This document shows, piece after piece, positions 17,749 to 25,843 of a DNA stretch of 59,377 bases. The notes beneath the pieces were generated by a model. The model worked only from the letters and a program-made list of their open reading frames with translations. It did no database searches and had not been told where the DNA came from. The translations under genes and the position numbers were made by a program. The stretch comes from Candidatus Sysuiplasma superficiale (lineage in GTDB: Archaea; Thermoplasmatota; Thermoplasmata; Sysuiplasmatales; Sysuiplasmataceae). The stretch covers positions 66,109 to 125,485 of the forward strand of contig JAGVSJ010000003.1 of NCBI GenBank assembly GCA_019720975.1, in the 5' to 3' direction. Each line of letters begins with the position of its first letter. Positions within the stretch are counted from its first letter, which is position 1.

Positions 17749-18686
17749 GCACCCTCAGATACAGCAGTCAGAAACACTTCTTCCAGAGTAACCGGATGCA
17801 CATTCAACCATGTGAGATGCAATCCGTTCTCCAGCGCTATCTCCACGACACTCTTCAGTGTCCTCTCTGTTTCCTGTCCAGTTATCCTGAACGGCTCATC
17901 TGTCCGAGATGGCTGCTCGATCTTCACATTTCCTATGCTGTTGAGCAGCGGAATCACCTTTTCAGGATTCTCTGAAAAGGCCGCCTCAACGGTCTTCAGC
18001 CCGGAATAGCTCTTCTTCAGCATCGGAACAGTGTCATTTGCGAGTATCCTGCCGTGGTCTATAATCGCGACCCTGTCGCATATATAATCAGCCTCCTCCA
18101 GGTTGTGTGTGGTGAAGAAAACTGTCAGGCCTCCCTTCGCCTTCTTCTTAACCATATCCAGTATCTTCCTCCTGGTGACCGTGTCAAGGCCCACCGTCGG
18201 TTCATCAAGAAAGAGCAGTTCCATATCATGCATGAACTCCCTTGCAACCTGTACTCTTCTTCTCTGTCCGCCAGAAAGATCCCACAATCTCTTCTTCCTG
18301 TCCTCCTCCAGTTCAAAAAAGTTCAGCAGCTCGTCTATTTTCCTTCTCCTCTTTTCCCTAGGAATCCCCCACATTGCGCCGTAAATGTCCATTGCCTTTT
18401 CGACAGTCGTGAAGTCGAAGGAATCATCCTGAAGCACTACGCCAATCCGTTTCCTCAGGGCCTTCCCGCCCCTGAGGATATTCACTCCGAGCACTTTGGC
18501 AACCCCTGAGGTTGGCTTCAACAGTGTTGTCAGAACCTTGATTGTTGTTGTCTTTCCGGCGCCATTTCTGCCCAGAAAACCGAATATTTCTCCCTTGCTA
18601 ACGCTAAAACTGATGCCGTCAACAGCATATCTGCCCCCTCCGTAAGCGTAGCGCAGATTATCCACTTCAATTGAGTAATCGCTCAC
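17745..18686 (-). CDS. ABC transporter ATP-binding protein (DrrA-like)
   Basis: A 313-residue nucleotide-binding subunit. Walker A is GRNGAGKTTTIKV (about residues 39-51), the Q-loop is VVLQDD, the signature is LSGGQRRRVQVA (about 136-147), Walker B is LLFLDEPTVGLD, and the H-loop is TTHNLEEAD. The C-terminal extension beyond about residue 220 is typical of DrrA-type exporters. GTG start at 18686, with GGTGA upstream. It sits 17 bp after the bactofilin-like gene and overlaps the permease gene by 4 bp, forming one exporter unit in a seven-gene operon. Confidence 0.94.
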   Translation of the reverse strand: MSDYSIEVDNLRYAYGGGRYAVDGISFSVSKGEIFGFLGRNGAGKTTTIKVLTTLLKPTSGVAKVLGVNILRGGKALRKRIGVVLQDDSFDFTTVEKAMDIYGAMWGIPREKRRRKIDELLNFFELEEDRKKRLWDLSGGQRRRVQVAREFMHDMELLFLDEPTVGLDTVTRRKILDMVKKKAKGGLTVFFTTHNLEEADYICDRVAIIDHGRILANDTVPMLKKSYSGLKTVEAAFSENPEKVIPLLNSIGNVKIEQPSRTDEPFRITGQETERTLKSVVEIALENGLHLTWLNVHPVTLEEVFLTAVSEGA

Positions 18687-18703
18687 TTATTTCACCTGTC
18701 CGG

Positions 18704-19444
18704 CTACTGCTGCCTTATCCTTTCGCGGACGATTCCATCCTCTTCAACTACAAAAGATTCGCTGTAATACAGCTTATCAACAACACAGCCTCCTGAAATC
18801 AGCGCCCTTCTGGCTCTCAGTTCCGCGATGCTGCAGTTGCTGAGCGATGCACTGCCGCTAACCTCCATTCTCTCTGCCGCGAATCTGTTACCGGATTTCC
18901 ATCTGTGCAGCAAGCCGAAGTGAGACCTCCCGTGTCTATCCATGTTTATACGTATGTCTCCGCACCTGACCGTCTCGGCTCTGCCCCCTCCATTCAGGGA
19001 TATGGAGTCTGCGGCTATGCTTGCAGCTGCCAACCGTCCTGCAATTTCAATGTTTCTGGATTCAAGATCGCCACCGCATTCAATTGAGCCAGTGCAATTT
19101 GTTTCATCAGAAACATAGTTTCCCACAACAGCGCATCTTCCGCTAATTCGCGCTCCAACTGACCTCATATTGCCTCCTATCTTAATTGAGCCGGAAACAT
19201 TGATTGCCTTTGAAGTCAGTTCACCGCCAGTTTCCAGAGAGCCGCTGCATTCCAATCTGTCGCATCTTACACTCCTCTTGATCCTTGCGGAGCCTGATAT
19301 TTCGATGATCCTGGCTTCTGCATTTTCAAAGTCAGAGCTGCCGGATATTCTGATTCGGTCTGTTTCAAAATCCCAGTTTTCGCTGAAATCTGCATTCCCG
19401 CTGGACGCACCGTAATTCCTGTCAAACCTTTCGCCAGCTTTCAT
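18704..19444 (-). CDS. Bactofilin-like polymer-forming beta-solenoid protein
   Basis: A 246-residue protein built of short repeated strands with the rhythm I-x-I-S-G-S-A-x-I, as in SGSARIKRSVRCDRLECSGS and NVSGSIKIGGNMRS. This is the right-handed beta-helix pattern of bactofilins and related polymer-forming cytoskeletal proteins. No membrane segment or signal is seen, so it is cytoplasmic; small proteins just upstream could tie it to the membrane. Many repeats carry Cys. The repeats run nearly the whole length, longer than a typical single bactofilin domain, with a basic patch in the middle (HRWKSGNR). It starts one base after the 44-aa gene. The assignment to bactofilins is by pattern, so moderately sure. 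Confidence 0.72.
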   Translation of the reverse strand: MKAGERFDRNYGASSGNADFSENWDFETDRIRISGSSDFENAEARIIEISGSARIKRSVRCDRLECSGSLETGGELTSKAINVSGSIKIGGNMRSVGARISGRCAVVGNYVSDETNCTGSIECGGDLESRNIEIAGRLAAASIAADSISLNGGGRAETVRCGDIRINMDRHGRSHFGLLHRWKSGNRFAAERMEVSGSASLSNCSIAELRARRALISGGCVVDKLYYSESFVVEEDGIVRERIRQQ

Positions 19445-19445
19445 T

Positions 19446-19580
19446 TCAGTCCCTGCCTGCCGCTGATTTCAATCTTTCATTTATGTCGCTAAGGAGTACA
19501 TGCATCTTCTGCAGCCTCTTCCTGATCTCTTCCGAGATCTCGAGATCTGTGAGCTCCGCGTATTTAGCTGTCTCTGTCAT
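19446..19580 (-). CDS. 44-residue helical protein of the bactofilin/ABC operon
   Basis: A small gene whose ATG overlaps the TAA stop of the 109-aa membrane protein (TAATG) and whose TGA lies one base before the bactofilin-like ATG (TGAAATG). The product is charged and almost entirely helical (EISEEIRKRLQKMHVLLSDI), with heptad-like spacing. The tight joins on both sides argue that it is translated. No family is recognised; a coiled-coil adaptor between its two neighbours is a reasonable guess only. Confidence 0.7.
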   Translation of the reverse strand: MTETAKYAELTDLEISEEIRKRLQKMHVLLSDINERLKSAAGRD

Positions 19581-19909
19581 TATCTGTCATCTCCTGAAGA
19601 CAGAGTATCCTTAATTTCGTCAAGCAGTGATATGATGTCATCAAATTCTTCAAGCATGGTTCTTTCGGCCGATCTGAGTATGTGCAGCGACTGCGATTCA
19701 GTGTTTGTGTCTGTGAAGTGGATTTCCGAGCTGACCCCAATTCCCACGATACCGAGAACGGTTGCTCCGATGATGCCGAACACAATTATCACCGTTCCTG
19801 CAATCAGTTCGAGGCCATGCGCTACGTAGTAGAGTGTGAGCGCGGGTACAGCAATGGCCATAACGACAGAAGGCAGGATTAGAAGGAAAATATGGCTTCT
19901 TCCGCCCAT
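19580..19909 (-). CDS. Small two-helix membrane protein
   Basis: A 109-residue protein with two hydrophobic segments (about residues 7-30 and 35-58) followed by a polar, acidic C-terminal half (about 60-109) that looks like an amphipathic helix (LRSAERTMLEEFDDIISLLDEI). Both ends are probably cytoplasmic. Its ATG touches the TGA of the winged-helix gene and its TAA overlaps the next ATG, so it is part of the operon. The family is not recognised. Its cytosolic tail is a candidate docking site for the 44-aa or the bactofilin-like protein. Confidence 0.78.
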   Translation of the reverse strand: MGGRSHIFLLILPSVVMAIAVPALTLYYVAHGLELIAGTVIIVFGIIGATVLGIVGIGVSSEIHFTDTNTESQSLHILRSAERTMLEEFDDIISLLDEIKDTLSSGDDR

Positions 19910-20215
19910 TCAATCAGCCTCTTCCAGTTTCCTGACAAGCTCCGGCGTGATGTTCAGATTGAACGGTGAGACAGTGTATATCTTCCTCTCCCTCTCATCC
20001 TCCACACCGCTCTCTGTGGAGGATGTTACCAGGCCGGCCTTCTCAAGTGATTCCAGGTAAAGATGCACCAACGGATAGGAGAGTTTCAGTTCCTTAGCAA
20101 GCGCATATATGTGTTTTGGCTTCCTCTCAAGTGACGCAATTATTCTCAGTCTCACAGGGTTAGACAGCACTTTCATTATACCAAGCAGCTCCTTTGTACT
20201 CTCAATCTTGACCAC
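19910..20215 (-). CDS. ArsR-like winged-helix transcriptional regulator
   Basis: A 101-residue DNA-binding protein heading a minus-strand operon. LSNPVRLRIIASLERKPKHIYALAKEL (about residues 17-43) is the classic ArsR/MarR-like start of a winged helix; LSYPLVHLYLESLEKAGLVTSS is the recognition helix and following turn, and the ERKIYTV strand forms the wing. No metal-binding cysteines are present, so it is not a metal sensor of the classical type. The start is GTG at 20215. A perfect 17-bp palindrome lies 18 bp upstream over the promoter (20233-20249), a likely autoregulatory operator. Confidence 0.85.
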   Translation of the reverse strand: MVKIESTKELLGIMKVLSNPVRLRIIASLERKPKHIYALAKELKLSYPLVHLYLESLEKAGLVTSSTESGVEDERERKIYTVSPFNLNITPELVRKLEEAD

Positions 20216-20232
20216 ACTCTCAATATGTAAAA

Positions 20233-20249
20233 TAAATATGATATATTTA
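20233..20249 (-). promoter_or_regulatory. 17-bp palindromic promoter/operator of the bactofilin-ABC operon
   Basis: TAAATATGATATATTTA is a perfect inverted repeat around a central base. It is placed where the TATA box should be for a leaderless start at the GTG at 20215, and is entirely AT-rich apart from one G. A dimeric regulator bound here would block TBP; the winged-helix protein encoded just downstream is the natural candidate. Confidence 0.55.
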
Positions 20250-20391
20250 ATTTTTTTTATCTATAGGCAACATGGGGTTCACGCGAAATTCTGATATGAG
20301 TTCAGGGCGGAAATGGCGAATGTGCCGGAAATGGCCACCTCAAATTCCGCTTCAGGAATTTTTAAATAAGTTCACAGCAATTTATTGTTCC

Positions 20392-21294
20392 ATGTCTAGT
20401 GTATACGGAAAGATTCTCTCTTGTGCCATTGTCGTTTGTCTCTCTCTGCTGACATTTGCAGGATTCTCGTATTCAACAGCAGTAGCGCATTCAGGAAATG
20501 ATAGTGGCGTTCTTGCAGCGGACGCATCAATGCTTTTCGGTGTCAAAAACTCAAGTTCACTTAACTGGGCAGGCTATGCAGTAACCTCATCCGCAGATTC
20601 CTTCAGCAATGTTTCAGGCTCCTTCGTTGTCCCCGACCCGCCTGTCTCCTCCTCCTCGACTCAACATTCCGCCGTATTCCTTTCCCTTTTTTCCCATTAC
20701 GGCAAATCACAGAAACAAGGTCCCTCAAGCCAGACCAGCTATGCAGCGTTCTGGGCAGGCATTGACGGCTACAATGACAACACGGTAGAACAGGCCGGTG
20801 TTCTGATGGAGGTTTCAGGCGGCTCAGCGACCTACAGTGCCTGGTATGAGTTCTATCCATCTCCCCCCGTGTATGCTTCCTGGAAACCCGCTGCGGGGGA
20901 TGTCATTGCTGTTTATGTCAATTACACCAGTTCCGGATTCACCGCAAAGGTTATTGATCTGACAAGAAGTCTTAGCTTTACATCACCGACCACTCAGGTC
21001 AGCGGCGCTCAGAGGGCCTCTGCAGAGTGGATTGCCGAGGCACCATCCTCCCAGCGTGGCATTCTGCCGCTTGCGGATTTCGGGACAGTATATTTCGGCT
21101 ATGACTATACATCTGTAAAAGGCACAAACAATGCCACTGTGTCGGGATCATCGTATACTATTGGTACGCTTGCCTCTGATGGTTACAGCGTTTATGCCAT
21201 TTCAATGGTAAACAGAAACGGTTCCCTCAAAGCGGCACCTTCGCCTTTGAGCTTCGACGGAACCAGCTTTAGCGTCAAATGGTACAGCAGCTGA
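20392..21294 (+). CDS. Secreted G1-family (eqolisin-type) acid peptidase
   Basis: Glutamic peptidases of family G1 cut proteins at low pH. The 300-residue precursor begins with a signal peptide (about residues 1-33, hydrophobic core ILSCAIVVCLSLLTF) and a short propeptide-like stretch. The mature part starts near SSLNWAGYAV, and holds FWAGIDGYNDNTVEQAGV, with the catalytic Gln (residue 134), YSAWYEFYP, and AEWIAEAPS, with the conserved Glu (residue 212 or 216). ATG at 20392 is chosen because a TATA box (TTTTTAAATAAG, about 20360-20371) is correctly spaced for a leaderless transcript; an upstream in-frame start would lack a signal peptide. The family is a marker of acidic habitats. Confidence 0.9.
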   Translation: MSSVYGKILSCAIVVCLSLLTFAGFSYSTAVAHSGNDSGVLAADASMLFGVKNSSSLNWAGYAVTSSADSFSNVSGSFVVPDPPVSSSSTQHSAVFLSLFSHYGKSQKQGPSSQTSYAAFWAGIDGYNDNTVEQAGVLMEVSGGSATYSAWYEFYPSPPVYASWKPAAGDVIAVYVNYTSSGFTAKVIDLTRSLSFTSPTTQVSGAQRASAEWIAEAPSSQRGILPLADFGTVYFGYDYTSVKGTNNATVSGSSYTIGTLASDGYSVYAISMVNRNGSLKAAPSPLSFDGTSFSVKWYSS

Positions 21295-21715
21295 AGCAGT
21301 ACGTTCGTGCTCCTGCTTGCCTTCCGGTCATCACAGTGCTAGGCCCTATCCCGGTCAAACCAGATTCCAAATCTGCTGTCGAGGTGAGTTGGAGGAAGCT
21401 TCCGCCACGACTCAATTAAAGGGTATTTTTATGGCCGCGTTCTGTGTTTTCTGCACTCGCTGTTCGCATTCTGCAATGCTGAATACTATTTTACTTCCGG
21501 ATGATGGTTAATTCGCCCTTTCATCAGACGAAAAGCGGAATTTTCATATATGGAGGTATGGTATGAGATCAATGGTATCAGTGTCCGGAGACTGATGGCT
21601 CAACTTTCCTCCTAAGCAAATGTTTTATCCCCACCACATTGGTCTTTCGGACCTGATACTTTCCTCTTTTCATGTATGCAAGATTTATTGAACGGTCAGG
21701 CCATAGGGGGCTCGA
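21295..21715. other. Intergenic region, 421 bp
   Basis: No gene is supported. There are two very short frames: a 26-codon one at 21431-21511 with a C-x2-C-x2-C motif, and a 10-codon one near 21561 behind a GGAGG sequence. Neither has enough support. AT-rich DNA near 21685 precedes cca. Confidence 0.35.
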
Positions 21716-23077
21716 ATGAGCCGTAGTTTGGAAGAAAGGGTACTCTCGTCGGTCAAGCCTACAGCGGAAGAAACAAAGAGGATAGAGAGCGCGGTTTCGA
21801 CGTTGCTGCTTAAGATAAATGACTATGCATCCGCCCGCCTTTCCTCTCTGAGGATCGAACCTCTTCTGGTGGGGTCGGTTTCCAAGGGTACTTTTATGAG
21901 AAACCCTGATGTCGATATCTTTATCCGTTTTCCAGCCAGCCTGCCAAGAAAGGATCTTGAGAAGAAGGGGGTGGAGATAGGGATGGCAGTACTCGACGAA
22001 CCTTTCCTGAAGTACGCCGAACACCCATATGTCAGGGGTAAATACAAGGGTATTGCAATTGATCTGGTCCCCTGCTACTCAATAAGTGATTCGGCCAGAA
22101 AGATGTCGGCTGTTGACAGGACGCCATTTCACACTGAGTTCATAAACAGATATATGAACGATTTAGAAAAGGATCAGGTGAGACTTCTTAAACAGTTCTT
22201 CAAAGGAATAGGTGTCTACGGTGCTGAGGCAAGAACACACGGCTTCTCGGGTTACCTCTGTGAACTCCTTATACTCTCGTATGGGAGCTTCATCGCCGTT
22301 GTGGAGAAGGGCTGCGGATGGACATACAGGACAGTGATCGTCCCTCCACATGCCAAACTTGGCGAAAAGCTCAAAGAGACTGACTCATGCCTGATAGTCC
22401 CGGATCCTGTTGACAACGAGAGAAACGTTGCGGCGGCGCTTGAAAAGGATTCCTTTGCTCTTGCAGTCCTTGCCTTCAGGCAGTATTCAGCTCGGCCCGG
22501 ACTGAATTTCTTCTTTCCGGGCAAGGTGCGGCGGCGGTCACTGTCCGAGATCAGGAAATACATTGAGGAATCCGGCCATGGTCTGGTTGTCCTTAGATTG
22601 CCAAGGCCTGACATAATAGATGACAACCTGTATCCGCAGATAAGCAAGGCGGTAAAGAACCTTACCAGGTTTCTAGAGGAATATGGATTCGAGGTGAACA
22701 GAACCCAGGCCGCTGCCGATACCGAGGTGAGATTTGCGTTTGAAATGAAACACAGGAACCATCCATCAATGTGGCTGAGGGAAGGCCCTTACGGATGGTC
22801 CCCCAATTCAGTTAATTTTATTGAAAAACACAGGAAGAACGGAGCAGACGTTTTCATTTCAGATGGCCGCCTCTATTCCGAGACAGGACGTGAATTCAGG
22901 ACGCCTGTTGAATTGCTCAGCAAAATGATTGGCTCTGTAAGTCTGGGCGCTGACATAGACGGTCTCAAGAAAAAAATCATAATAGAGTCTGATTCGGAAG
23001 CCGTCACGATTGAAAACCTCGAAGTGCTCTCCGGCCTGCTATTCCACACCTTCCCGTGGGAAAGAGATGCATCATGA
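21716..23077 (+). CDS. cca: Archaeal CCA-adding tRNA nucleotidyltransferase
   Basis: A class I nucleotidyltransferase that builds or repairs the 3' CCA end of tRNAs. GSVSKGTFMRNPDVDIFIRF (about residues 52-71) holds the conserved G-S/K-G-T and D-x-D motif whose two aspartates bind catalytic magnesium. The neck and body regions follow (LVPCYSISD, ARTHGFSGYLCELLI), and the tail carries the remaining tRNA-binding domain. The length of 453 residues is normal. At least the tRNA-Ser gene here lacks an encoded CCA and needs this enzyme. Its stop overlaps the end of the convergent membrane-protein gene by 6 bp. Confidence 0.96.
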   Translation: MSRSLEERVLSSVKPTAEETKRIESAVSTLLLKINDYASARLSSLRIEPLLVGSVSKGTFMRNPDVDIFIRFPASLPRKDLEKKGVEIGMAVLDEPFLKYAEHPYVRGKYKGIAIDLVPCYSISDSARKMSAVDRTPFHTEFINRYMNDLEKDQVRLLKQFFKGIGVYGAEARTHGFSGYLCELLILSYGSFIAVVEKGCGWTYRTVIVPPHAKLGEKLKETDSCLIVPDPVDNERNVAAALEKDSFALAVLAFRQYSARPGLNFFFPGKVRRRSLSEIRKYIEESGHGLVVLRLPRPDIIDDNLYPQISKAVKNLTRFLEEYGFEVNRTQAAADTEVRFAFEMKHRNHPSMWLREGPYGWSPNSVNFIEKHRKNGADVFISDGRLYSETGREFRTPVELLSKMIGSVSLGADIDGLKKKIIIESDSEAVTIENLEVLSGLLFHTFPWERDAS

Positions 23078-23749
23078 AACAGTGAATGGAAAACTCTGGC
23101 TCTTTGCTGATACGCCGTTTGAAAGTTCTGCCACGATTACGAAGCTGTATGCACCTGCAGCAAAATAGTGTATGAAACTGTAAACAGAGTCCCCTGCATA
23201 ATTCATTTCATATCTGCCTGTTCCTGTGGCATTTGTCAGGTATATCCAAACAGTGACTTCCCCCTGATGAAGAACAACTGCCGAAATATTCAGTGTCCCG
23301 GCAGGTATCACAGTGGAATTGCTCAGCGAGTAGCTCTGCCATCCAGACGTTGTCTTCTCCGCGATAGCGAAATCGTGAAGTGAAGGAGGACTCATGACAT
23401 AGAAGGGAGGATTGACCAGCAGTATCCATATCGCCAGGGCCGTTACTATTATTGTTCCTCCGCGGTAAATGAAATCCGTCCTTCTGAATTTTGATACGTC
23501 AACCTTGAGCAGCGGATAAATCAGCCTGAAGACCGCGATAAGGAAAAGGATGATGAAAACGAATCCGAGAAGCGCGCTATTGAGCAGAATTGTTGCGGCG
23601 GCAGCCAGAATTCCGGCAATAAGGCCAAATATTGTGGTTACAATCAGTATCTTGCTGTCGCGAAGGTCCTTCTCAATGTATTCCCGCTCGTCAAATTCAG
23701 GCGGTTTGAATACAAATTCCTCTTCTTCAACCTTCTTTTTCTTGGCCAC
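23072..23749 (-). CDS. Membrane protein with C-terminal beta-sandwich domain, unknown function
   Basis: A 225-residue protein with a lysine/glutamate-rich cytoplasmic start (MAKKKKVEEEEFVFKPPEFD), two tightly spaced helices (about residues 36-58 and 60-80), a third helix after a basic loop (about 95-113), and then an outside domain of about 110 residues with alternating strands and sequons (LSNSTVIPAGTLNISAVVL...), resembling an Ig/CARDB-like fold. The C-terminal domain would be extracellular. The family is not recognised; it is probably limited to this archaeal group. It converges with cca with a 6-bp overlap of the stops. Confidence 0.78.
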   Translation of the reverse strand: MAKKKKVEEEEFVFKPPEFDEREYIEKDLRDSKILIVTTIFGLIAGILAAAATILLNSALLGFVFIILFLIAVFRLIYPLLKVDVSKFRRTDFIYRGGTIIVTALAIWILLVNPPFYVMSPPSLHDFAIAEKTTSGWQSYSLSNSTVIPAGTLNISAVVLHQGEVTVWIYLTNATGTGRYEMNYAGDSVYSFIHYFAAGAYSFVIVAELSNGVSAKSQSFPFTVS

Positions 23750-23906
23750 GAGGTTCCATTAGATGGTATATGATTAAAACATTTCTGTCAGCACTTTTCA
23801 GTCCCTATCATTTCATACATTCTATCCCGTGATAGTGGAACGGTCTTCTTTCGGCGACCTCCCCCCTACCCCGCTTAAATACATCAAAGCACTCTGTGAT
23901 TTTAGA

Positions 23907-24020
23907 ATGAAGGAAGAACCAATAACCGAATATGACGAAACAGAGGCTGAAGTGGAGGATTTCGACTGCAGCTGGCTGTCTGTGTATCGCCTCTACAGGT
24001 GCCAGGTTTCCTACTCATGA
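23907..24020 (+). CDS. 37-residue acidic micro-protein with own promoter and terminator
   Basis: ATG at 23907 opens a 38-codon frame. The product has an acidic N-terminal half (KEEPITEYDETEAEVEDFD) and a C-terminal half rich in Tyr, Cys and Arg (SWLSVYRLYRCQVSYS). TATA-like CTTAAATAC (23874-23882) is about 25 bp upstream of the ATG, right for a leaderless transcript, and a hairpin with a T run begins 25 bp after the stop. It sits alone between convergent and divergent neighbours. The family is unknown. Being so short, it could be chance, but the full gene layout supports it. Confidence 0.5.
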   Translation: MKEEPITEYDETEAEVEDFDCSWLSVYRLYRCQVSYS

Positions 24021-24045
24021 TGACATGGTTGCATCCCATCGCGTA

Positions 24046-24073
24046 CGGCCTGGTCTCCTCCGGGCCGTTTTTT
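24046..24073 (+). terminator. Hairpin plus T-run terminator after the micro-gene
   Basis: CGGCC (24046-24050) pairs with GGCCG (24063-24067) across a 12-nt loop and is followed at once by six T (24068-24073). On the plus strand this ends the micro-gene transcript; it overlaps the stop of the convergent kinase gene. Confidence 0.55.
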
Positions 24074-24995
24074 ATTTTGCCATCGCTCCCATGGCTTTCC
24101 GCAATACATTCAGCGACGGTAGACCTCTTGTCCCTCCCTTTTTCCTGCACTTGAGTGCGGCATTGACTGATGCCATGCGCAGGGATTCGCTGAAACTCAT
24201 GCCCATGAGCTGGGAACATAGGAAACCGGCGTCGTACGCATCACCGGCACCCGTTGTATCCACCACCTCCACCCTGTAGGCCGTCTGATATATTTTTCTC
24301 TTACCAAAATAGCCGGCGGATCCGAGCTTACCCGCCTTGTATATGATGTTCTCAATGCCCATTCGCATGTATCTCTTCACTGCTTCATTCGGCTCCTCCC
24401 TTCCAAATAGCAGTTCATGGTCTTCGGAACTCACAAGGAGAAGATCAATATTTCCGGAGACCTCCTCGAGGGCGTCCAGCGCTTCGTCTCTGCCCCAAAG
24501 TTTTGGCCTGAAGTTCACGTCATACGAGACAAAACAACCTCCGTCGGCTGCCACGCTGCACGCCCTCGCACATTCCCTTCTCGATAATGAGCTGATCGCC
24601 TGTGCTATGCCGCTGAAATGAAACACTGCCGATTTCCTAATGACACACCGTTGCCTGCTGTCAAGCTTCATTGAGGAAGCGGAACTGCCCTTTCGGAAAT
24701 ATGTGAATTCATGTTCCCCCTCCCTGCCGACATCTATGAAATAGAGACCTGTGAAGCCGCCTTTCTCAACCTGAATCCCCTCCGTGGATATGCCCTCAGA
24801 GGACGCAAAACCAATGAAGCCTCTTCCGAAGTGGTCATCCCCGACCGCCGAGATCACAGCGGGCCTGAGTCCCAGCCTTGCAACAGAAGTTGACAGGTTG
24901 ACAGAATCGCCACTGTAACTCAAATAATATCTGTTTCCGCCATAGTGCGAGAATTCTGCCATCGGTTCGCCGAAGGCACATATTGAAATATTCAT
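24072..24995 (-). CDS. kdgK: PfkB-family sugar kinase, probably 2-keto-3-deoxygluconate kinase
   Basis: A ribokinase-fold enzyme. The N-terminal ICAFGEPMAEF (about residues 4-14), the SGDSVNLSTSVARLG glycine motif, and the C-terminal signature DTTGAGDAYDAGF (about residues 254-266), with catalytic Asp, identify PfkB. The FGE-x-M start and YFIDVGREGEHEFTYFRKGSSAS region fit the KDG kinases, which phosphorylate 2-keto-3-deoxy(galacto)gluconate in Entner-Doudoroff pathways of archaea; other sugar kinases are possible. ATG at 24995 gives 307 residues, the family's usual length; the longer frame to 25079 would add an unconserved leader. A TATA-like TTTTAAATTT lies near 25036-25046. Confidence 0.85.
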   Translation of the reverse strand: MNISICAFGEPMAEFSHYGGNRYYLSYSGDSVNLSTSVARLGLRPAVISAVGDDHFGRGFIGFASSEGISTEGIQVEKGGFTGLYFIDVGREGEHEFTYFRKGSSASSMKLDSRQRCVIRKSAVFHFSGIAQAISSLSRRECARACSVAADGGCFVSYDVNFRPKLWGRDEALDALEEVSGNIDLLLVSSEDHELLFGREEPNEAVKRYMRMGIENIIYKAGKLGSAGYFGKRKIYQTAYRVEVVDTTGAGDAYDAGFLCSQLMGMSFSESLRMASVNAALKCRKKGGTRGLPSLNVLRKAMGAMAK

Positions 24996-25130
24996 GCTGT
25001 CTTTCAAATCGAATCTGTTCACGGCACACAGATATTGAGCAAATTTAAAATGATCTACATGCGTCTCACGGCGAGACATACTTATTTGATGGCAGGTCCA
25101 ATCACAGTGTTCCTGCTGCGGATTTCCGAT

Positions 25131-25715
25131 TCATGCAACCTTCTTGTGTATGAATCTTGCCGACGGATCTTTGTATCTCTCCTCGAGCATGAAATCTCCG
25201 CGCTCATGATAGCCCCTCTCCTCCCAGTATCCGTCCCTGTATTCCCTCATCAGTTCTATTGCATGAAGCCATTTCGCGCTCTTCCATCCGTACAGCGACG
25301 GCACCACAAGTCTCACTGGCGCTCCCTGCTTGGATGAAATTGGCTCGCCGTTGAGCTTCGTTGCAACGATCGCGTCAGACATGTTTTCCATCGGTATCAC
25401 TGTTGTGTATCCATCAAGGCAATATGCGTATGCGAAGGATGCCTCCTTTCTTGCACCTGCCTTCGAAGCAAGCTCCGAAAATGGTATTCCCTGCCATTCG
25501 CAGTCCTTAATGCTCCATTTTGTAACGCAGTGAAAGTCCCTCCTGATTGTGATGGAGGACATCCTTTCAATTTCACTCAAATCCATCGAAAGTGGCTTAT
25601 CCACCTCCCCAAACAGCTCAAATCTGTACTTTTCCCTGTCGACCTCTGGAACACCGTTTATTGTGTATATTATGAACCTTTTTCCCCAGAACTGACCGGG
25701 CGGAGTAGTATCCAT
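25131..25715 (-). CDS. Sulfite oxidase-like molybdopterin oxidoreductase
   Basis: A 194-residue protein of the oxidoreductase molybdopterin-binding domain family. FHCVTKWSIKDCEWQGIPF (about residues 61-79) contains the cysteine that binds the molybdenum centre, and VVPSLYGWKSAKWLHAIEL (about 137-155) is the conserved cofactor-binding segment. It lacks both a heme domain and the dimer domain of full sulfite oxidases, and no Tat signal is seen, so it is the short cytoplasmic type whose substrate is unknown. It stands alone between the sugar kinase and the RecA-like pair. GTG/ATG context puts the start at 25715. Confidence 0.88.
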   Translation of the reverse strand: MDTTPPGQFWGKRFIIYTINGVPEVDREKYRFELFGEVDKPLSMDLSEIERMSSITIRRDFHCVTKWSIKDCEWQGIPFSELASKAGARKEASFAYAYCLDGYTTVIPMENMSDAIVATKLNGEPISSKQGAPVRLVVPSLYGWKSAKWLHAIELMREYRDGYWEERGYHERGDFMLEERYKDPSARFIHKKVA

Positions 25716-25843
25716 GGCTCATTATAGGCAATGCAGTCATATGAATTTCACTGTCAGAAGTTGAAGCGTTCCGCCGTAAATGGCTCCGGGATCATCCTTG
25801 CCGCCTCGCGCAGTAACTGAATTTGCGAAACGCAGTTGAGAAC

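Noticed and set aside
21431-21511. 26-codon frame with C-x2-C-x2-C
   Set aside because: No correctly spaced promoter and too short to judge.
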